Shown: positions 27,149-36,213 of the stretch, piece by piece
Layout of the letters: each line of letters opens with the position of its first letter
Position numbering within the stretch: position 1 is the stretch's first letter
Assembly: GCF_001457475.1 (NCBI RefSeq)
Contig: NZ_LN831029.1
Coordinates: forward strand, 4,030,001 to 4,094,000
Length of the DNA: 64,000 bases
Reading direction: 5' to 3'
Origin: Achromobacter xylosoxidans
GTDB taxonomy: Bacteria; Pseudomonadota; Gammaproteobacteria; Burkholderiales; Burkholderiaceae_B
The notes under the pieces: generated by a model
Databases searched by the model: none
Seen by the model: only the letters and a program-made list of their open reading frames with translations
What the model was told of the DNA's origin: nothing
Made by a program: the position numbers and the translations under genes

Positions 27149-28644
27149 GCGCCTTCCATTTCCTGCGGCCCCTGTGGCTGCTGGGCCTGGTGCCCGCCGC
27201 GCTGCTGTGGGCCGGGTGGCGCGCCCTGCGCGCGCGGCCGCAGCACAGCGGCATCGCGCCGCAGCTGTTGCCCTATCTGCTGCTGCAATCGGCGGGCAGC
27301 CGTGGACCGCGCCCCATCGACGTGCTGGCGGCGCTGCTGGCCCTGGGCGCGGTCGCCGCGGCCGGGCCCACCTGGCAGCGCGACGAGCCCGGTTATCTGG
27401 ACAATGTGGCGCCGCTGGTGCTGGCGGTGGACCTGTCCGCCTCGATGGACACGGCGGACGTGCCGCCCAGCCGGCTCGAAGCCGTCAAACGCAGCGTGCG
27501 CGACATCGCCGCCCAGCGCAAGGGCGCCAAGACCGGCCTGGTGGTGTATGCCGGCACCAGCCATCTGGTGCTGCCGCCGACCGACGATGCCGCCCTGCTC
27601 GACCTGTTCGCGCAGGCGCTGGCCACCGATCTGCTGCCGGCGCGCGGCCGCGACGTCGCGGGCGCGATCGCCTTGTCCAACCAGGTGCTGCGCGCCGAGC
27701 GCGCCGGGGGTTCGGTATTGCTGCTGACCGATGGCGCCGACCCCGCCAACCTGGACGCGGTGGGCAAGGCCGCCCGCGCCGCGCCCGACCTGCAGGTACT
27801 GGTCATGGCCGTGGGTATCAACGGCCTGGACACCGGCGCGCTGCGCGACCTGGCGCAGGCCGCGCACGCCCCCCTGGGCAGCCTGACGCGCAGCGCCGAC
27901 GATCTGGACTGGGTCCGGCTGCATGCGCAACAGCATTTCCGCGCGGTCCAGGACGCCGCCACGGCGCAACCGCACTGGCGCGACGCCGGCTACTGGCTGT
28001 GCTGGCCGCTGGCCTTGCTGGCGCTGATGGCGCTGCGGCGGGGCTGGCGCGTGTCGTGGTCGGCCTGCCTGCTGGTGGCCGGCATCTGGACCGCGCCGCA
28101 GCCGGTCCAGGCGGGAGCCTGGGCGGACGCCTTCCTCACGCCGGACCAGCAAGGCCGGTGGGCATTCGACCACGGCGACTATGCGGCTGCCGCGGCCCAT
28201 TTCGCCGATCCGTACTGGAAGGGCCGCGCCGCCTATGAGGCTGGCGACTATGCCGCGGCACTGACGGCATTCTCCGCCTTGGACACACCGCAGGCCCACT
28301 TCTACGTGGGCAACTGCCAGACCCGCCTGCGCCAATACGACGCCGCGCTGGCGGCCTACGACAAGGCGCTGGCCCTGCGCCCGGAGTGGCCCGACGCCAT
28401 CTTCAATCGCGACATCCTGCGCCGGCTGCTGGCCGCCATGACGCAGGAAGACCAGGGCGACCAGGCCGAACCGCCCGACCAGAGCCGCCAGGACCGCGCC
28501 GCCAAGGACGCCAGGATGAAGACGGCCGCGGCGCCCAAGGCCGTTTCCGAAGACGTATGGCTGCGCAACCTGACGCTGTCGCCGGCCCAGTTCCTGCGCG
28601 GCAAGTTCGCGGTGGAAGACAGCATGCGCGAGGCCACGCCATGA
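27133..28644 (+). CDS. VWA plus TPR membrane protein, BatB/BatC fusion
   Basis: 503 aa, overlapping the previous gene by 16 bases. Two N-terminal membrane segments, a VWA domain (LVLAVDLSASMDTAD with the MIDAS DxSxS; LLLTDGADPANL), a further membrane segment around residues 285-310, a hydrophobic signal-like segment (WSACLLVAGIWTAPQPVQAG), then TPR-like repeats (FDHGDYAAAAAHFADPYWKGRAAYEAGDYAAAL; HFYVGNCQTRLRQYDAALAAYDKALAL) and a charged tail (TQEDQGDQAEPPDQSRQD). BatB and BatC are separate genes in the original Bacteroides operon; here they are one chain. Confidence 0.9.
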   Translation: MDLDLSAFHFLRPLWLLGLVPAALLWAGWRALRARPQHSGIAPQLLPYLLLQSAGSRGPRPIDVLAALLALGAVAAAGPTWQRDEPGYLDNVAPLVLAVDLSASMDTADVPPSRLEAVKRSVRDIAAQRKGAKTGLVVYAGTSHLVLPPTDDAALLDLFAQALATDLLPARGRDVAGAIALSNQVLRAERAGGSVLLLTDGADPANLDAVGKAARAAPDLQVLVMAVGINGLDTGALRDLAQAAHAPLGSLTRSADDLDWVRLHAQQHFRAVQDAATAQPHWRDAGYWLCWPLALLALMALRRGWRVSWSACLLVAGIWTAPQPVQAGAWADAFLTPDQQGRWAFDHGDYAAAAAHFADPYWKGRAAYEAGDYAAALTAFSALDTPQAHFYVGNCQTRLRQYDAALAAYDKALALRPEWPDAIFNRDILRRLLAAMTQEDQGDQAEPPDQSRQDRAAKDARMKTAAAPKAVSEDVWLRNLTLSPAQFLRGKFAVEDSMREATP

Positions 28645-30023
28645 AAACCGCCATGCTCACCGGCCTGCTGTGGGCGCTGGCCCTGGCGTGCGTCCCCGCC
28701 CGGGCGCAGGACGCCGCGCCGGCGTTGCGCGTGCGCGCCGCCGTGCAGGACGCGGCGCGGATCGCGCCGGGCGCCACGGTGCCGCTGCAACTGGACGTGC
28801 TTACATCGACCTGGTTCACCCAGCCGCCGCAACTGCCCGCGCTGAGCCTGCCGGGCGTCATGGTGACGCCCGCCACCGGTGAAGGCGCGATCCTGCATGA
28901 AACCATCGACGGCGTGGCCTACAGCGGCTTGCGCTACACCTACCTGCTCAGCCCCGCCGCGGCCGGCACGGTGACGGTGCCGCCGTTGCGGGTCAGCGCC
29001 AAGGTCGGTCCGGGCCAGCGTGACGCCGCGGGCGCCAGCCAGCCGCTCACGTTCGAGGTGACGGCCACGCCGGCCACGGCGGGCGGCGCAGCCGCACCGG
29101 CGCCCACGCCGGAGGTATCCCAGGCATTCAGCCTGGCGCCCGATCCGGCCGTCGTGGGCGGGCGCATCACGCGGTCGGTCACGCAGCGCGCCATGGGGGT
29201 GCAGCCGATGATGCTGCCCCCGGCCCCGCTGCGCGACGTGCCCGGCTTCAAGCGCTATCCGCATGAGCCGGAAGTGACGACGCTGACCGACGGCCGCGGC
29301 GGCTTCCTGGGCGGGCAGCGCGTCGACCGCAGCGACTACGAGCCGCTGGCGGCCGGCGAAGCCGCCCTGCCCGCCCTGTCCTGGAACTCGCCGGACGCGA
29401 GCGGCGCCGGCGGCGCGCAGGCCCGCCTGCCGGGACGCAGCTTCCAGGTCGGCGCCGCGCCCGCCGCCACGCCGCCGTTCTCGCTGGCCGATGACCTGGC
29501 GCATCTGCGCCAGGGCCTGCGCTGGGTGATTCCGGCCGCCTGGCTGCATGCCGCGGCCGCCGTGATCGCACTGGCGCTGCTTGCCTGGTCGGCCCGCTTT
29601 CCGCTGCGGCGGCTGGCGACGGCGGCGCGCGCCCGGTTGCGCGCGGCGCGGGCGCGCTACCGCGCGAGCGAGCGCTATGCCTGGCGGCAGTGGCGGCGCG
29701 CGCCCGGCGACGCGTCCGCCGGCCTGACCGCGTTCTACCGCTGGCTCGGCCTTGCCGCCCACAGCCCGGACCTGCGCGGCGCGCTGCGCGCCGCGCAGGC
29801 ATCGCAGCGAGACGCCGGCAACGCGCTGCTCGAAGCCACCTATGGCCCGCAGCGCCAGGGCGCGGCGCCGCGCGCGCAGTGGCTGGCGCTGTCGCGCGGC
29901 TGGCGTCGGGCGTGGCGCGCCGCGGCGGCGCACCCGGCGCCGCATGCCTTGCCGCGCCACCTGAATCCGCGCCAGGACGGCGCATCGGCAACGGGCCGCG
30001 GGCCCGCAAGGAGCAACCCATGA
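28641..30023 (+). CDS. BatD-like periplasmic protein (BatD/oxygen tolerance family)
   Basis: 460 aa, ATGA-coupled to the preceding gene. Signal peptide (MLTGLLWALALACVPARAQ), then beta-rich Ig-like domains (residues about 30-300; RIAPGATVPLQLDVLT, VAYSGLRYTYLLSPAAAGTVTVPPL, FKRYPHEPEV), one membrane helix at about 297-317 (WVIPAAWLHAAAAVIALALLAW) and a helical cytoplasmic tail. BatD is the large periplasmic scaffold of the Bat complex. Next gene again starts by a stop/start overlap. Confidence 0.85.
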   Translation: MKTAMLTGLLWALALACVPARAQDAAPALRVRAAVQDAARIAPGATVPLQLDVLTSTWFTQPPQLPALSLPGVMVTPATGEGAILHETIDGVAYSGLRYTYLLSPAAAGTVTVPPLRVSAKVGPGQRDAAGASQPLTFEVTATPATAGGAAAPAPTPEVSQAFSLAPDPAVVGGRITRSVTQRAMGVQPMMLPPAPLRDVPGFKRYPHEPEVTTLTDGRGGFLGGQRVDRSDYEPLAAGEAALPALSWNSPDASGAGGAQARLPGRSFQVGAAPAATPPFSLADDLAHLRQGLRWVIPAAWLHAAAAVIALALLAWSARFPLRRLATAARARLRAARARYRASERYAWRQWRRAPGDASAGLTAFYRWLGLAAHSPDLRGALRAAQASQRDAGNALLEATYGPQRQGAAPRAQWLALSRGWRRAWRAAAAHPAPHALPRHLNPRQDGASATGRGPARSNP

Positions 30024-31042
30024 GCGACTGGGGAATGCAGGTGTGGCGCCGCTGGCGCCTGCTGTGTGGCGTGATGGCGATCGGGCTGTTGTCGGCTTGC
30101 GCGGGCCACCGCGCCGACCCGGCAGCCACCTTGCCTTCATGGAACGACGGGCCGTCGCGCCGCGCCATCGTGGACTTCGTGCGGACCGTGACCACGCCGG
30201 GCGGCGCGGGCTACGTGGCCGAGGCGGACCGCATCGCGGTGTTCGACAATGACGGCACGCTGTGGAGCGAGCAACCGGCGTATTTCGAACTGCTGTTCTC
30301 GCTCGACCGGGTCAAGGAAATGGCGCCCAGCCACCCGCAGTGGCGGCGCGAGCAACCCTATCAGGCGGCGCTGGCGGGCGACCATGCGGCGCTCGCGGCC
30401 AGCGGCACGGAGGGCCTGATCAAGATTGTCGGCGTCACGCATGCCGACATGACGACCGAGGCCTTCACCGACAGTGTCAGGCATTGGGTCGGCACGGCGC
30501 GTCATCCGCGCTTCCAGCAGCCCTACACCGCCATGATCTACAAGCCGATGCGCGAACTGCTCGATTACCTGAGGGCGAACGGCTTCAAGACCTACATCGT
30601 GTCGGGCGGCGAGGTCGAATTCATGCGCGCCTGGGCGCAGCAGGCCTATGGCATTCCGCCCGAACAGGTCATCGGCACGACCTTCGTGACGACCTTCGAC
30701 GTGCGTGACGGCAAGCCCACCCTGTGGCGCACGGCCAAGCTGGAATTCAACGATGACGGCCCGGGCAAGCCCGTGTCGATCCAGCGCCAGATCGGCAAGC
30801 GGCCGATCCTGGCTTTCGGCAATTCGGACGGCGACCTGCAGATGCTGCAGTGGACCGCCGCCGGCCCCGGACCGCGGCTGGCGGCGCTGGTGCATCACAC
30901 GGATGCCCGGCGTGAGTGGGCCTACGACCGGGATTCCAAGATCGGCCGCCTGGACAAGGCGCTGGACGAGGCTCGCCGCCAGGGGTGGACCGTGGTGGAC
31001 ATGCAGCAGGAGTGGAAGCAGGTGTATTCGTTCGACCAGTAG
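30020..31042 (+). CDS. HAD-superfamily phosphatase, lipoprotein
   Basis: 340 aa. Lipoprotein signal: basic tip, hydrophobic core and lipobox LSAC with Cys27. HAD motif I is FDNDGTLW (Asp76, Asp78), motif II the Ser of IVSGGEVEF, motif III/IV in GKRPILAFGNSDGDLQMLQW, so a catalytically complete phosphatase-type hydrolase outside the cytoplasmic membrane. The CAP region contains YTAMIYKPMRELLDYL. Function in this setting unknown; the phosphatase may work on the same surface or periplasmic substrate as the neighbouring sulfatase. Coupled to batD by a 4-base overlap. Confidence 0.88.
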   Translation: MSDWGMQVWRRWRLLCGVMAIGLLSACAGHRADPAATLPSWNDGPSRRAIVDFVRTVTTPGGAGYVAEADRIAVFDNDGTLWSEQPAYFELLFSLDRVKEMAPSHPQWRREQPYQAALAGDHAALAASGTEGLIKIVGVTHADMTTEAFTDSVRHWVGTARHPRFQQPYTAMIYKPMRELLDYLRANGFKTYIVSGGEVEFMRAWAQQAYGIPPEQVIGTTFVTTFDVRDGKPTLWRTAKLEFNDDGPGKPVSIQRQIGKRPILAFGNSDGDLQMLQWTAAGPGPRLAALVHHTDARREWAYDRDSKIGRLDKALDEARRQGWTVVDMQQEWKQVYSFDQ

Positions 31043-31088
31043 TGATTGTGGTGAATCAACGCGCCCCGAGCGGGCAAGGAGAACAGTC

Positions 31089-32732
31089 ATGAAGGCAAGA
31101 CGATGGTGGGGAGCCGCGCTGTTGGCCGCCAGCAGCCTGGTGGCCATGGGCGGCGCGCAGGCGCAGGCGACAACGGGGCAGGCCAAGCCCCAGGGCGATG
31201 CCTCCGGGAAGAAACCAAACATCCTGGTGATCTTCGGCGATGACATCGGACAGGCGAACATCAGCGCCTACACGCGCGGCGTGGTCGGCTACACGACGCC
31301 GAACATCGACCGCATCGCCAAGGAAGGCGCGATTTTCACGGACTACTACGCGGAGAACAGCTGCACGGCCGGACGGTCGAGCTTCATCACGGGTCAGTCG
31401 CCACGGCGCACCGGCCTGTCCAAGGTCGGCGTGCCGGGCGCCACGGTGGGCCTGCAGGATCGCGACATCACCATGGCCCAGGCGCTCAAGTCGCATGGCT
31501 ACAACACCGCGCAATTCGGCAAGAACCACCTTGGCGACCGCGACGAGTACCTGCCGACCAAGCACGGCTTCGACCAATTCTTCGGCAACCTCTACCACCT
31601 GAACGCCGAGGAGGAACCGGAGCGCCCCTACTGGCCGCAGAATCCCAAGGATCCCATCATCGCGGCCTACAAGCCGCGCGGCGTGATCAAGGCTTCGGCC
31701 GACGGCAAGATCGAAGACACCGGCGCCCTCACGACCAAGCGCATGGAAACGATCGACGACGAGACCGTGGGCGCGGCGCTGGACTACATCGACAAGCACG
31801 CCAAGGACGACAAGCCGTTCTTCGTGTGGATGAACACCACGCGCATGCACATCTACACCCACATCCGGCCCGAGTACAAGGGCAAGAGCGGCATGCCCGG
31901 CAACGACTACGCCGATGGCATGTGGGAGCATGACCAGGACGTGGGCAAGCTGCTCAAGAAGCTCGACGACCTGGGCATCGCCGACAACACCATCGTGGTC
32001 TACACCACCGACAACGGGCCGAACCAGTTCAGCTGGCCCGATGCCGCCACCACGCCGTTCCGCAACGAGAAAGACTCGAACTGGGAAGGCGCGTTCCGGG
32101 TGCCAGCCATGGTGCGATGGCCGGGCAAGATCGAGCCGGGCACCGTCAAGAACGGCATCGTGTCGGGCCTGGACTGGTTCCCGACCCTGCTCGCGGCGGT
32201 GGGCGACACCGACGTGAAGGACCGCCTGCTCAAGGGCTGGACGCCCGGTGGCGGGCAGAAGAACTACAAGGTCCACCTGGACGGCTACAACCAGCTCGAC
32301 TACCTGACCGGCAAGTCGGACAAGAGCGCGCGCGACGACTTCTACTACTTCAACGACGATGGCCTGCTGGTGGCCATGCGGTTCGAGAACTGGAAGATCG
32401 TGTTCTGCGAACAGCGCGCGCCGGGCGGCTTCGCGGTCTGGAGCGACCCGTTCGTGTGCCTGCGCGTGCCGAAGGTGTTCAACCTGCGCATGGACCCGTA
32501 CGAACGCGCCGACATCGTCTCCGACCAGTACAACGACTGGCTGTCCAAGAACGCCTATCTGGCGTTCATCGGCTCGGCCAAGGCGTCGGAGTTCCTGCAG
32601 ACCTTCGTCGAGTATCCGCCCAGCCAGCGGCCGGCGAGCTTCAGCGTCGACCAGGTGCAGGAAGCCGTGGACAAGGCCATCGAGAAGCACTTCGAGGAAC
32701 AGGCCAGGAAACAAGGCAAGTCCGGCTCGTAG
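31089..32732 (+). CDS. Secreted Cys-type sulfatase (arylsulfatase family S1)
   Basis: 547 aa from the ATG at 31089 with AAGGAG upstream. Signal peptide (ALLAASSLVAMGGAQAQA), metal site KPNILVIFGDDIG at about residues 42-54, and the modification site ENSCTAGRSSFITGQ with Cys92: C-T-A-G-R instead of the commonest C-x-P-x-R but inside the accepted C-x-(A/P)-x-R set. FGKNHLGD and TTDNGPNQ are the later catalytic and metal-binding motifs. The Cys needs oxidation to formylglycine by an FGE, and one is encoded upstream. Substrate unknown. Confidence 0.93.
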   Translation: MKARRWWGAALLAASSLVAMGGAQAQATTGQAKPQGDASGKKPNILVIFGDDIGQANISAYTRGVVGYTTPNIDRIAKEGAIFTDYYAENSCTAGRSSFITGQSPRRTGLSKVGVPGATVGLQDRDITMAQALKSHGYNTAQFGKNHLGDRDEYLPTKHGFDQFFGNLYHLNAEEEPERPYWPQNPKDPIIAAYKPRGVIKASADGKIEDTGALTTKRMETIDDETVGAALDYIDKHAKDDKPFFVWMNTTRMHIYTHIRPEYKGKSGMPGNDYADGMWEHDQDVGKLLKKLDDLGIADNTIVVYTTDNGPNQFSWPDAATTPFRNEKDSNWEGAFRVPAMVRWPGKIEPGTVKNGIVSGLDWFPTLLAAVGDTDVKDRLLKGWTPGGGQKNYKVHLDGYNQLDYLTGKSDKSARDDFYYFNDDGLLVAMRFENWKIVFCEQRAPGGFAVWSDPFVCLRVPKVFNLRMDPYERADIVSDQYNDWLSKNAYLAFIGSAKASEFLQTFVEYPPSQRPASFSVDQVQEAVDKAIEKHFEEQARKQGKSGS

Positions 32733-32738
32733 CGCGCC

Positions 32739-32768
32739 AGGCGGCGCCCGCCGCGGCGGGCGCCGCCT
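32739..32768. repeat. Perfect 30-bp palindrome between sulfatase and next gene
   Basis: From 32739 to 32768 the sequence is its own exact reverse complement (15-base arms starting AGGCGGCGCCCG, no spacer). In RNA it gives a very stable GC hairpin 7 bases after the sulfatase stop. There is no T-run, so it is more likely an mRNA 3'-end stabiliser or a partial attenuator than a standard terminator. Confidence 0.7.
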
Positions 32769-32807
32769 GCGCGTGATGGCAGTCCCTCAATCCATGGAGC
32801 GTCCCGT

Positions 32808-35345
32808 ATGGCACAAGCAGGCGTGGCAAGCGCGTCACCGAACGAAGCCGGAACCTTGACGGGCGCGGGCGCGAGCCTGGCGCCCGCCTGCGCGCTGCTG
32901 GGACTGTCGGGCGCGGCCTCATTGATATTCCAGATCCTGTGGATCAAGCAGCTTTCCCTGATCGTCGGGGTCGAAGTCCACGCCATCGCCACGGCCGTCA
33001 GCGCCTTTTTCCTGGGGCTGGCGGCGGGCAGCTGGTGGCTGGGCAGGCTGGCGGAACGGCACGCCAACCCCTGGCGCCTGTATGCCGCCGTCGAACTGGC
33101 GATCGGCCTGGCCGCGCTGGCGGTCACCTTCCTGCTGGCGCACGGCGCCGGCCTGTTCGCCCGCTGGCAGCCGCAGCAGCCGCTGCTGGCCTGGGCCATC
33201 CTGTTCGCGGTGGTCGCGCTGGCGCCTTTTTTCATGGGCGGCACCTTGCCCATCCTGATGCGCGCGGTCAGCGCCGGCCGCAGCGGCCATGATGGCGGCG
33301 CCTTGTACGCCGCCAACACCACCGGCGCCATCGCCGGCGCGTTGCTGCCGGCCTTCCTGCTGATTCCCGCCCTCGGCGTGCAAGGCAGCGCCCTGGCCGC
33401 CGCCGCGCTGAACCTGGCGGCCGCCTGCGGCGCGTGGTCGCTGCGCGGCCGGCCGCCGGCCCCGGCGGTCGACGGCCCCGCCGCCCGCGAGGCGTCGCGC
33501 CTGTCGCCGCAGGCCCGGCTGGCCGTGGCGCTGTATGCGGTGGCTGGCGCCGTGGCGCTGGGTTACGAGGTGCTGTGGTCGCAGATGATCATCCCCTTCA
33601 TGAGCACGCGGGCCTTCGCCTTTTCGGTGGTGCTGGCGGTCTACCTGGCCGGGCTGGCGCTGGGCGCGGCATGCTATGCCCGCTGGGGCCACCGGTTCGG
33701 CGATCCGTGGCGCGTGTTCGCGACATTGATCGCGGGCGCGGGCCTGATCGCCCTGGCCGAGGCCGCGCTGCTGGGCCTCTGGCTGGTGCCGGCCCAGGAT
33801 CTGGCCGAAGCCGGCATGCGCAGGATTTTCGACAATGGCCTGGCCGGAATGAGCGCGCGCTTCGCCGTCGCCGCCGGCGCGGTGGTGCTGCTGCCCACCC
33901 TGCTGCTGGGAGCGGCCTTTCCGGCGGTGCTGCAGATCGTCGCCCCGGGCGAGCGCCGCAGCCGTGGCGCGGGCCTGGCCCTGGCGGCCAACACCCTGGG
34001 CGGCATCGCGGGCACCGCGCTGGTCGCCTTCGTGCTGCTGCCCTGGCTGGGCACGATCCGCAGCCTGACGCTGCTTGCCGCGACCGCGTGCGCCGTGGGC
34101 GTGGCGGCCGCCTGGCGCGGCCGCGCGGTCGCCCCCATGGCCCCGGCGCTGGCCGGCGCGCTCGGCGTCGCCGCGCTCATCGTCGGCTGGGCCCTGCCGC
34201 AGGATCATCTGGCGCGGCTCATGCCGGGCGCGCGCGGCAAGCCCCTGGTGTTCCACCACGAGAGCCATGGCGGCACCGTTGCCGTGGTCGAGAACGGCCG
34301 CGGCGGGCAGCGCTTCAACCGCCTCTACATCCAGGGCGTGTCGAACTCGGGCGATGCCATGCCATCGCTGCGCTACATGCGGCTGCAAGCCCTGCTGCCG
34401 CTGATCGTGCATGCCGGCGAACCGGAATCCGCCCTCGTCATCGGCTATGGCACCGGCATCACGGCGGGCGCGCTATCGCGCTATCCCGGCCTGAAACGCC
34501 GGGTGGTGGCCGAACTGCTGCCCGGCGTGCTGCAGGCCGCGCCGTTTTTCCAGGGCACCTACGACGCCTATCGCGACAGCGGCTTGCAAGTGCGGCTGCG
34601 CGACGGCCGGCGCGAGCTGCTGGCCAGCGCCGACACGTACGACCTGATCACGCTGGAACCGCCGCCGCCGTCGGCCGCGGGCGTGGTCAACCTGTATTCC
34701 CGCGACTTCTACGAGCTGGCGGCGCGCCGGCTCAATCCGCAAGGCATCGTGGCCCAGTGGCTGCCCCTGCCGACGCAGAACCTGGACGAGACTCGCGCCC
34801 TGGTGGCCAGCTTCATCGCGGTATTCCCGCACGCCTCGCTGTGGACCACCGAGCTACATGAAATGTTGCTGGTCGGGTCGCCGGATCCGCTGCCGTTGGT
34901 GCCCGAACGCATGGCGCGGCGCTTTGCCGCGCCGGCCCTGCATGCCGCCCTGGCGCAAGTCGGCGTGTCCTCGGTGGCGGCGTTGATGGCGACCTGGGTG
35001 ACCGACCGCGAGGGACTGGCGCGCTTTGCGGAGGACGCCGCGCCGGTGACGGACGACAGGCCCTCGATCGAATACGCCCCCTGGGTCCGCCCGCGCGAGA
35101 TCGTCCGCACGCTGCCTGCGCTGATGGCATTGCGCGGCGCGCCGCCCCTGCAAGGCCCGCCAGCCGATTGGGCCGCCGACATCGACGGCGAACGCGCCGT
35201 GCTGGACCTGTTCTATCGCAGCGCGCTGGCGGCGTATCGCGGCGACCGCGAAAGCTGGTCGCGCGACGCCCCCGTGCTGGCCCGCGCCAGCCGCGAGAAC
35301 GCTTACCTGCGATGGTTCATGAGCGGCACGGAGACGGCGGACTGA
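32808..35345 (+). CDS. Membrane protein with spermidine-synthase-like domain
   Basis: 845 aa. About 12-14 hydrophobic segments fill residues 20-460 (ALLGLSGAASLIFQILWIKQL at the start, EVLWSQMIIPFMSTRAFAFSVVLAVYL in the middle), then a soluble SAM/decarboxy-SAM-type Rossmann domain at about 480-720 with SALVIGYGTGITAGAL and DTYDLITLEPPPPSAAGVVNLYSRDFYELAARRL. This is the fused transporter/spermidine-synthase-like architecture. Key polyamine-synthase residues (GGGDG motif) are changed to GYGTG, so real polyamine synthesis is not assured. It follows the sulfatase by 75 bases. Confidence 0.85.
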   Translation: MAQAGVASASPNEAGTLTGAGASLAPACALLGLSGAASLIFQILWIKQLSLIVGVEVHAIATAVSAFFLGLAAGSWWLGRLAERHANPWRLYAAVELAIGLAALAVTFLLAHGAGLFARWQPQQPLLAWAILFAVVALAPFFMGGTLPILMRAVSAGRSGHDGGALYAANTTGAIAGALLPAFLLIPALGVQGSALAAAALNLAAACGAWSLRGRPPAPAVDGPAAREASRLSPQARLAVALYAVAGAVALGYEVLWSQMIIPFMSTRAFAFSVVLAVYLAGLALGAACYARWGHRFGDPWRVFATLIAGAGLIALAEAALLGLWLVPAQDLAEAGMRRIFDNGLAGMSARFAVAAGAVVLLPTLLLGAAFPAVLQIVAPGERRSRGAGLALAANTLGGIAGTALVAFVLLPWLGTIRSLTLLAATACAVGVAAAWRGRAVAPMAPALAGALGVAALIVGWALPQDHLARLMPGARGKPLVFHHESHGGTVAVVENGRGGQRFNRLYIQGVSNSGDAMPSLRYMRLQALLPLIVHAGEPESALVIGYGTGITAGALSRYPGLKRRVVAELLPGVLQAAPFFQGTYDAYRDSGLQVRLRDGRRELLASADTYDLITLEPPPPSAAGVVNLYSRDFYELAARRLNPQGIVAQWLPLPTQNLDETRALVASFIAVFPHASLWTTELHEMLLVGSPDPLPLVPERMARRFAAPALHAALAQVGVSSVAALMATWVTDREGLARFAEDAAPVTDDRPSIEYAPWVRPREIVRTLPALMALRGAPPLQGPPADWAADIDGERAVLDLFYRSALAAYRGDRESWSRDAPVLARASRENAYLRWFMSGTETAD

Positions 35346-35375
35346 CGCCGGCCCCCGGCCATCGCTACCGCGCGG

Positions 35376-36026
35376 TCATTTCCTGTTGTTGCCGGCGAAT
35401 GCGGCCGTGATGCCCAGACCGATCAACATGGCGCCCCCCACATAGCGCTCGAAGTGCAGGTAGCCGCGGCTGCGCCGCAGCCATTGGCCGGCGGCGCTCG
35501 CGGCAAAGGCGTAGCACGCGTCGCTGGCCAGGCCCAGCAAGGTGAAGACCAGCCCCAGGAATACCACCTGCGCGGCCACATGGCCGCGGCTGACGTCCAC
35601 GAACTGCGGCAGGAACGCCATGAAGAACAGGGCCGTCTTGGGGTTGAGCAGATTGACGATGAAGCCGTCGCGGAACATCCTGCCGTAACCACGCGCCTTG
35701 GACGGCGCGTCGACGGAGGCGGCGGCCGGGCGCGTACAGATTTTCTTGAGGCCCAGCCAGATCAGGTAGGCGGCGCCAGCATACTTGACGATGCTGAACG
35801 CCAGCGCCGAGGAAGCCAACAAGGCCGACAATCCGAGCGCGGCCGCCAGCACGTGCACCAGCGTGGCCGCGTGGATGCCCAGGTCCGACACCAGCCCCGC
35901 CTTGCGGCCCTGTTCGACCGACTGGGCAATGATATAGAGCACGGCCGGTCCGGGAATCGCCAACAGGATCAGCGCGGCACTGACGAACAGCGCCAGGTTT
36001 GCGGTACTGGGAATCACGAATTCCAT
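35376..36026 (-). CDS. LysE/RhtB-family amino-acid exporter
   Basis: 216 aa, six hydrophobic segments. Family landmarks: LFVSAALILLAIPGPAVLYIIAQSVEQGRKAGLVSDLGIHAATLVHVLAAALGLS at the N-terminus (PGP motif) and FIVNLLNPKTALFFMAFLPQFV in the middle. It exports amino acids or related small metabolites. The gene converges with the spermidine-synthase-like gene and diverges from the methyltransferase. Confidence 0.92.
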   Translation of the reverse strand: MEFVIPSTANLALFVSAALILLAIPGPAVLYIIAQSVEQGRKAGLVSDLGIHAATLVHVLAAALGLSALLASSALAFSIVKYAGAAYLIWLGLKKICTRPAAASVDAPSKARGYGRMFRDGFIVNLLNPKTALFFMAFLPQFVDVSRGHVAAQVVFLGLVFTLLGLASDACYAFAASAAGQWLRRSRGYLHFERYVGGAMLIGLGITAAFAGNNRK

Positions 36027-36152
36027 GGTTCAGGCTCCAGCGGTGGGCAGGTGGAATGGGAATCCCACTGTACCGCAGCGCGCCCCGTTCCGGCGCATTC
36101 GCCCGCCCGGCATACGCGCCATGCCAGCGCGAGGGACTCGCCTTCCCGTAAC

Positions 36153-36199
36153 TTGACCATAATATTGAACGACGTCTAATATTTAACGACGTTTAATAA
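36153..36199 (+). promoter_or_regulatory. Promoter with tandem operator repeat before the methyltransferase
   Basis: TTGACC (36153-36158) and TAATAT (36177-36182) are 18 bases apart. Overlapping the -10 are two copies of AACGACGTYTAATA (36168-36181 and 36185-36198), 17 bases centre to centre; the second copy is embedded in a near-palindrome TTTAACGACGTTTAA. An AT-rich island in otherwise GC-rich DNA. No regulator gene is adjacent, so the factor that binds is unknown. Confidence 0.6.
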
Positions 36200-36213
36200 T
36201 TGGATCGATCATC

